Assembly: GCA_019614645.1 (NCBI GenBank)
Contig: JABWDB010000038.1
Location: forward strand, 248,001 to 312,000
Direction: 5' to 3'
DNA length: 64,000 bases
Source of the DNA: Stratiolaelaps scimitus
Taxonomy: Eukaryota; Arthropoda; Arachnida; Mesostigmata; Laelapidae
A program made the position numbers and the translations under genes. Shown in pieces: positions 61,501-64,000 of the stretch. Under the pieces are notes generated by a model that was not told the DNA's origin, searched no databases, and saw nothing but the letters and a program-made list of their open reading frames with translations. Each line of letters opens with the position of its first letter. Within the stretch, counting starts at the first letter, position 1.

Positions 61501-62495
61501 GCGGACAGGCCGCCCGTAAACGCTGGACAGGCAAGCAAGCAAGCAGCCAGCCAGCCAGATAGTCAGTGATCAGAACAGTCACACCCAGGCTACACCTACT
61601 TTGATTTGACCACCACTACCGCCACTACCACTTCGCTCTCGACTCTATCTAGCAGAGTGTACCGCTACATTGGCTAAACTGACCCAGCGCCGCCAAGGAC
61701 ACCTCTCGAGGTACACGATTGCAGTGAATAACACAGACACACACACATATATATCACAGCAGTTGTTGCAGGGAAACTAGTTGTAGTAATCGTCGCAGCT
61801 GTGTTAAGTAAAGTTAACTGATCCGCAAGTAAATTTTTATCTGAAGGATAATACTAGAGACACGGAAGGCGTTATTACTATTATTGGTATTATTATTACT
61901 GCTATAAACTGCTGGGGTAGATGTCGTTGAGTGTCAGCATAGACCCAACCTTTGTCGGCTCATAACCCCTTGAGCACTGATATAATCACATTCGAATGAA
62001 GGACGTACGCTATCTAGATAGATGATGAGGATAAATAGTGAGGTGCCTCTTGTCTTTGTCTCTTGCGCCACCTATGGTGTTTAAGTAAAGATTGGGTGCC
62101 GGGTTCGAATATCCTTAGCTAATCGAATGCGATGAGTAACGCTATTTACGGGAGCGAATGTTGTATAAATGCTGCTAAGGGTTGTACCTTTACTACAAGT
62201 CAGTGAATATTGATGCTTCCAATGTGCGCGCATTGACACTTCAGGTGAAAACCTAAAGTTGCTTTAACAGAAATGAGACAATAGAGAAAACCGTGATATC
62301 GCCAAACTGAAATGCTTTTGTTTTCGATTTCGTCTGGATTTTAACAAAGATCCGTCCGGGAAATCTTGCTAGAAAGCTGATACATTTTTAGTTATGAGCG
62401 AGCTGTCGTATCAGTCGCAGGAATATAGTAATAATAATGATGGCTGTAGTAATATAAGTTCAGTCAACTAGATTCGTACATGTGATATGATCTGA
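58537..62495. other. Intron-like stretch
   Basis: Local imperfect GATATGATGTG repeats (59137-59190), a TTG run and a TA run (60440-60451). A CT-rich, CAGC-rich patch (61180-61700) hints at another leader island. No supported exon. Confidence 0.45.
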
Positions 62496-62629
62496 GAATA
62501 TGATCGCCGTACGAATATCATTTGTTTCGTCTGAACGCGATCTTATTAACTGTGGCTCGTTCAGTTGCTCGTGTTGTGCGGACACCTATTCTGACGCGAG
62601 CTCAAAGCCATTCACGAGAGCTTTCACCG

Positions 62630-62724
62630 ATGCTTGCGCGTTCCGACCAACAAAGAGACAAAGGCGTATCGCACCGTACACCCGCTCATACAGGTAGAAT
62701 ACAATACGAAGACAGCGAGATACA
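62630..62724 (+). CDS. Candidate alternative first coding exon
   Basis: ATG at 62630 opens 31 codons (MLARSDQQRDKGVSHRTPAH and so on, ending in YEDSEI) and exits in phase 2 at GTGAGT (62725). The donor merges into a (GA)n run. The frame is open further upstream, so the start is a choice of the first ATG. The peptide is hydrophilic and not repetitive. An acceptor-like site at 63246 (TATACAG) would keep the frame open to 63583 through an alanine-rich stretch, but no good donor follows. Family unknown. Confidence 0.35.
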
Positions 62725-62730
62725 GTGAGT

Positions 62731-62750
62731 GAGAGAGAGAGAGAGAGAGA
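62731..62750 (+). repeat. (GA)n microsatellite
   Basis: Ten GA units directly downstream of a GTGAGT donor. Confidence 0.95.
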
Positions 62751-62754
62751 TTCG

Positions 62755-64000
62755 CCATATTCTCACGCTTACGGGAGAAGAGCACTTCAGATCAGTGCGC
62801 AGAGATCATCGCCTGCGCGAAGTGCCCCTGTGTGCGCTATGTTCACCGAAGCTGCGGCTGCTGCTGCTGTTGCTGTTGCTGTTTCGAGAATCGCGGCTTG
62901 AACAACAACAACAACCAGCGATTCCGCTTCGTTCCACGATTTAGTGTTCGTTCGCAGATGTAGCAGCAGCAGCAGCAGCCGCAGCAGCAGCAGGATGCAA
63001 AGCGATGATTCTGTGCCGCGCGCCTGGAGCGGGTCGCGTTCGCGCGGAGTAGAGCGGTCGCAACCGAACCACCACCAGCGGTCGGTCGTTGGTCCATTCG
63101 CTCCCTGCCTTGCTCCTCCAATGGTGGTTGTAGTTGGCGGTGCAACTCGCTCCGTGGTACCGCCCACGCCGGCCGTCCGCGTGAGGGAAGCCCACCAAAG
63201 CAAAGCCCATCATCTATCTATCCTGTGCGTTGTTGTATCTATACAGGGTGTTGTTGCTGTTGTGGCTGAGTGGCATGCAGAACTCCCAGGCTCGGCGGGC
63301 GAGCGAGCGAGCAGCACGAGTCTCGGTGGTTAAACGCAGATCGACCAACCAATACAGACAGACAGACATTGCCGCCGCCGCCGCCGCCGCTGAGTTGCCG
63401 GGAAACGCCGCTGAGAAGAAAGCACGGAGCGATGTGGCACGAGCGAGCGATTCCTCTACTGTTGTTGTTACCATTGCTGCCGTTGCCGATGATCCCGATG
63501 CTGCTCCCATAGCAGCAGCAGAAGCAGCAGCAGGCCATAGCGACACCGGTGATGCGGATCGCTCCAATGGATTGACGAACTGACAGATATTCTCTCGCTG
63601 CAGCCGCAACCGGCGACCGCGATGTCGGTAACGTCGAATGAATCCCAATTCGAGGAGTGAACGCATTTCACTGGAGCATTCCGGTGAGCAGCAGCAGCAG
63701 CGGAAGCAATCGCAATTGCAGTGTTTGCCCATCTATAATATCTGTCTCACCCAGTGGCTTCTGCATTAGCCGAACTCTGACGGGCGTGCTGGTTTTTTTT
63801 TGTTCGCCATCTCTAATCTAGTTCGATTATGACGAGAGCTACGGCCGATCGTCTCACGCTCGAAGTGTCATTGTGTTGTTTTCTGTGTGTTACGGAGGAC
63901 AGGATGAAGAGAAGATCAACTACTACTATTGTATAATAATTCGTGTGTTTTCGGTTGGTGTCTCACTAGTTGCGTTGAAGCTCCATAGTCAACTATGATG
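62755..64000 (+). other. GC-rich island with CAG/GCC runs and frames on both strands
   Basis: CAG/CCG runs (62960-62992), a (GCC)n run (63368-63391) and a CAG run (63690-63702). Plus-strand ATG frames include one at 62995 (MQSDDSVPRAWSGSRSRG) and one at 63275-63583 (102 codons, alanine-rich, MQNSQARRASERAARV). A 172-codon minus-strand ATG frame (63732-63214) has a Cys-rich start that is simply the complement of CAG runs. This is probably promoter and leader DNA of a plus-strand transcript continuing beyond the window. Which frame is used, if any, is unclear. Confidence 0.35.

Noticed and set aside
63214..63732. 172-codon minus-strand frame with cysteine-rich start
   Set aside because: The cysteines and alanines are the complements of CAG/GCC runs. 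The GC-rich strand-symmetric composition keeps many frames open.
1..64000. CRISPR array, prophage, operon or other bacterial system
   Set aside because: No spaced direct-repeat array, no tandem long frames and no ribosome-binding-site pattern. The window is eukaryotic.

Overview
This is a eukaryotic, gene-poor window with no bacterial-type operons, no long open frames and no rRNA or tRNA gene I can support. It has many (AT)n, (GA)n and (CA)n microsatellites and scattered GC-richer islands with CAG/GCC runs. It also carries decayed retrotransposon pieces, GT/AG splice signals and arthropod-style TCAGT initiator-like motifs. The picture suggests an arthropod nuclear genome; a mite-like genome would fit, but that is inference. 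No gene could be named with certainty.

The most coherent reading is one or more plus-strand genes with very long introns. A candidate coding exon pair sits at 12688-12886 and 13708-13767. Downstream are three textbook recursive-splicing ratchet points, each a strong 3' splice site fused to a 5' splice site with no exon between, after positions 16384, 34848 and 52340. They are all on the plus strand and about 18 kb apart. They imply a plus-strand intron of at least 36 kb, which explains why most of the window looks empty.

Candidate alternative first exons lie inside or beyond that intron at 44005-44117, 58346-58530 and 62630-62724. Each has an ATG-started frame running into a GT donor, and all three end in the same codon phase (phase 2). 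Exon 13708-13767 can also be read in phase 2. Together they could be alternative promoters feeding one common exon to the right of the window. GC-rich, CT-rich leader-like DNA surrounds them at about 39.9-44.1, 55.4-58.3 and 62.5-64 kb.

Region by region: 1-8.4 kb is mostly featureless with AT repeats. 8.45-8.72 kb carries a minus-strand promoter-like arrangement (CRE, TATA, short exon, donor). 8.7-13.8 kb rises into a GC-rich island with the exon pair. 13.8-40 kb is intron-like with ratchet points 1 and 2, a fold-back repeat, isolated small frames and a possible SINE tail. 40-44.1 kb is a second GC-rich island. 44.1-53.6 kb is intron with a Ty3/gypsy integrase remnant, a reverse-oriented LINE reverse-transcriptase remnant and ratchet point 3. 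53.6-64 kb alternates GC-rich islands with intron-like DNA and contains a perfect 33-bp-arm palindrome.

All splice and exon calls come from reading motifs by eye. Any strong donor hexamer is expected many times by chance in 64 kb, so single exons are low confidence. The three ratchet points and the two retroelement remnants are the best-supported calls.
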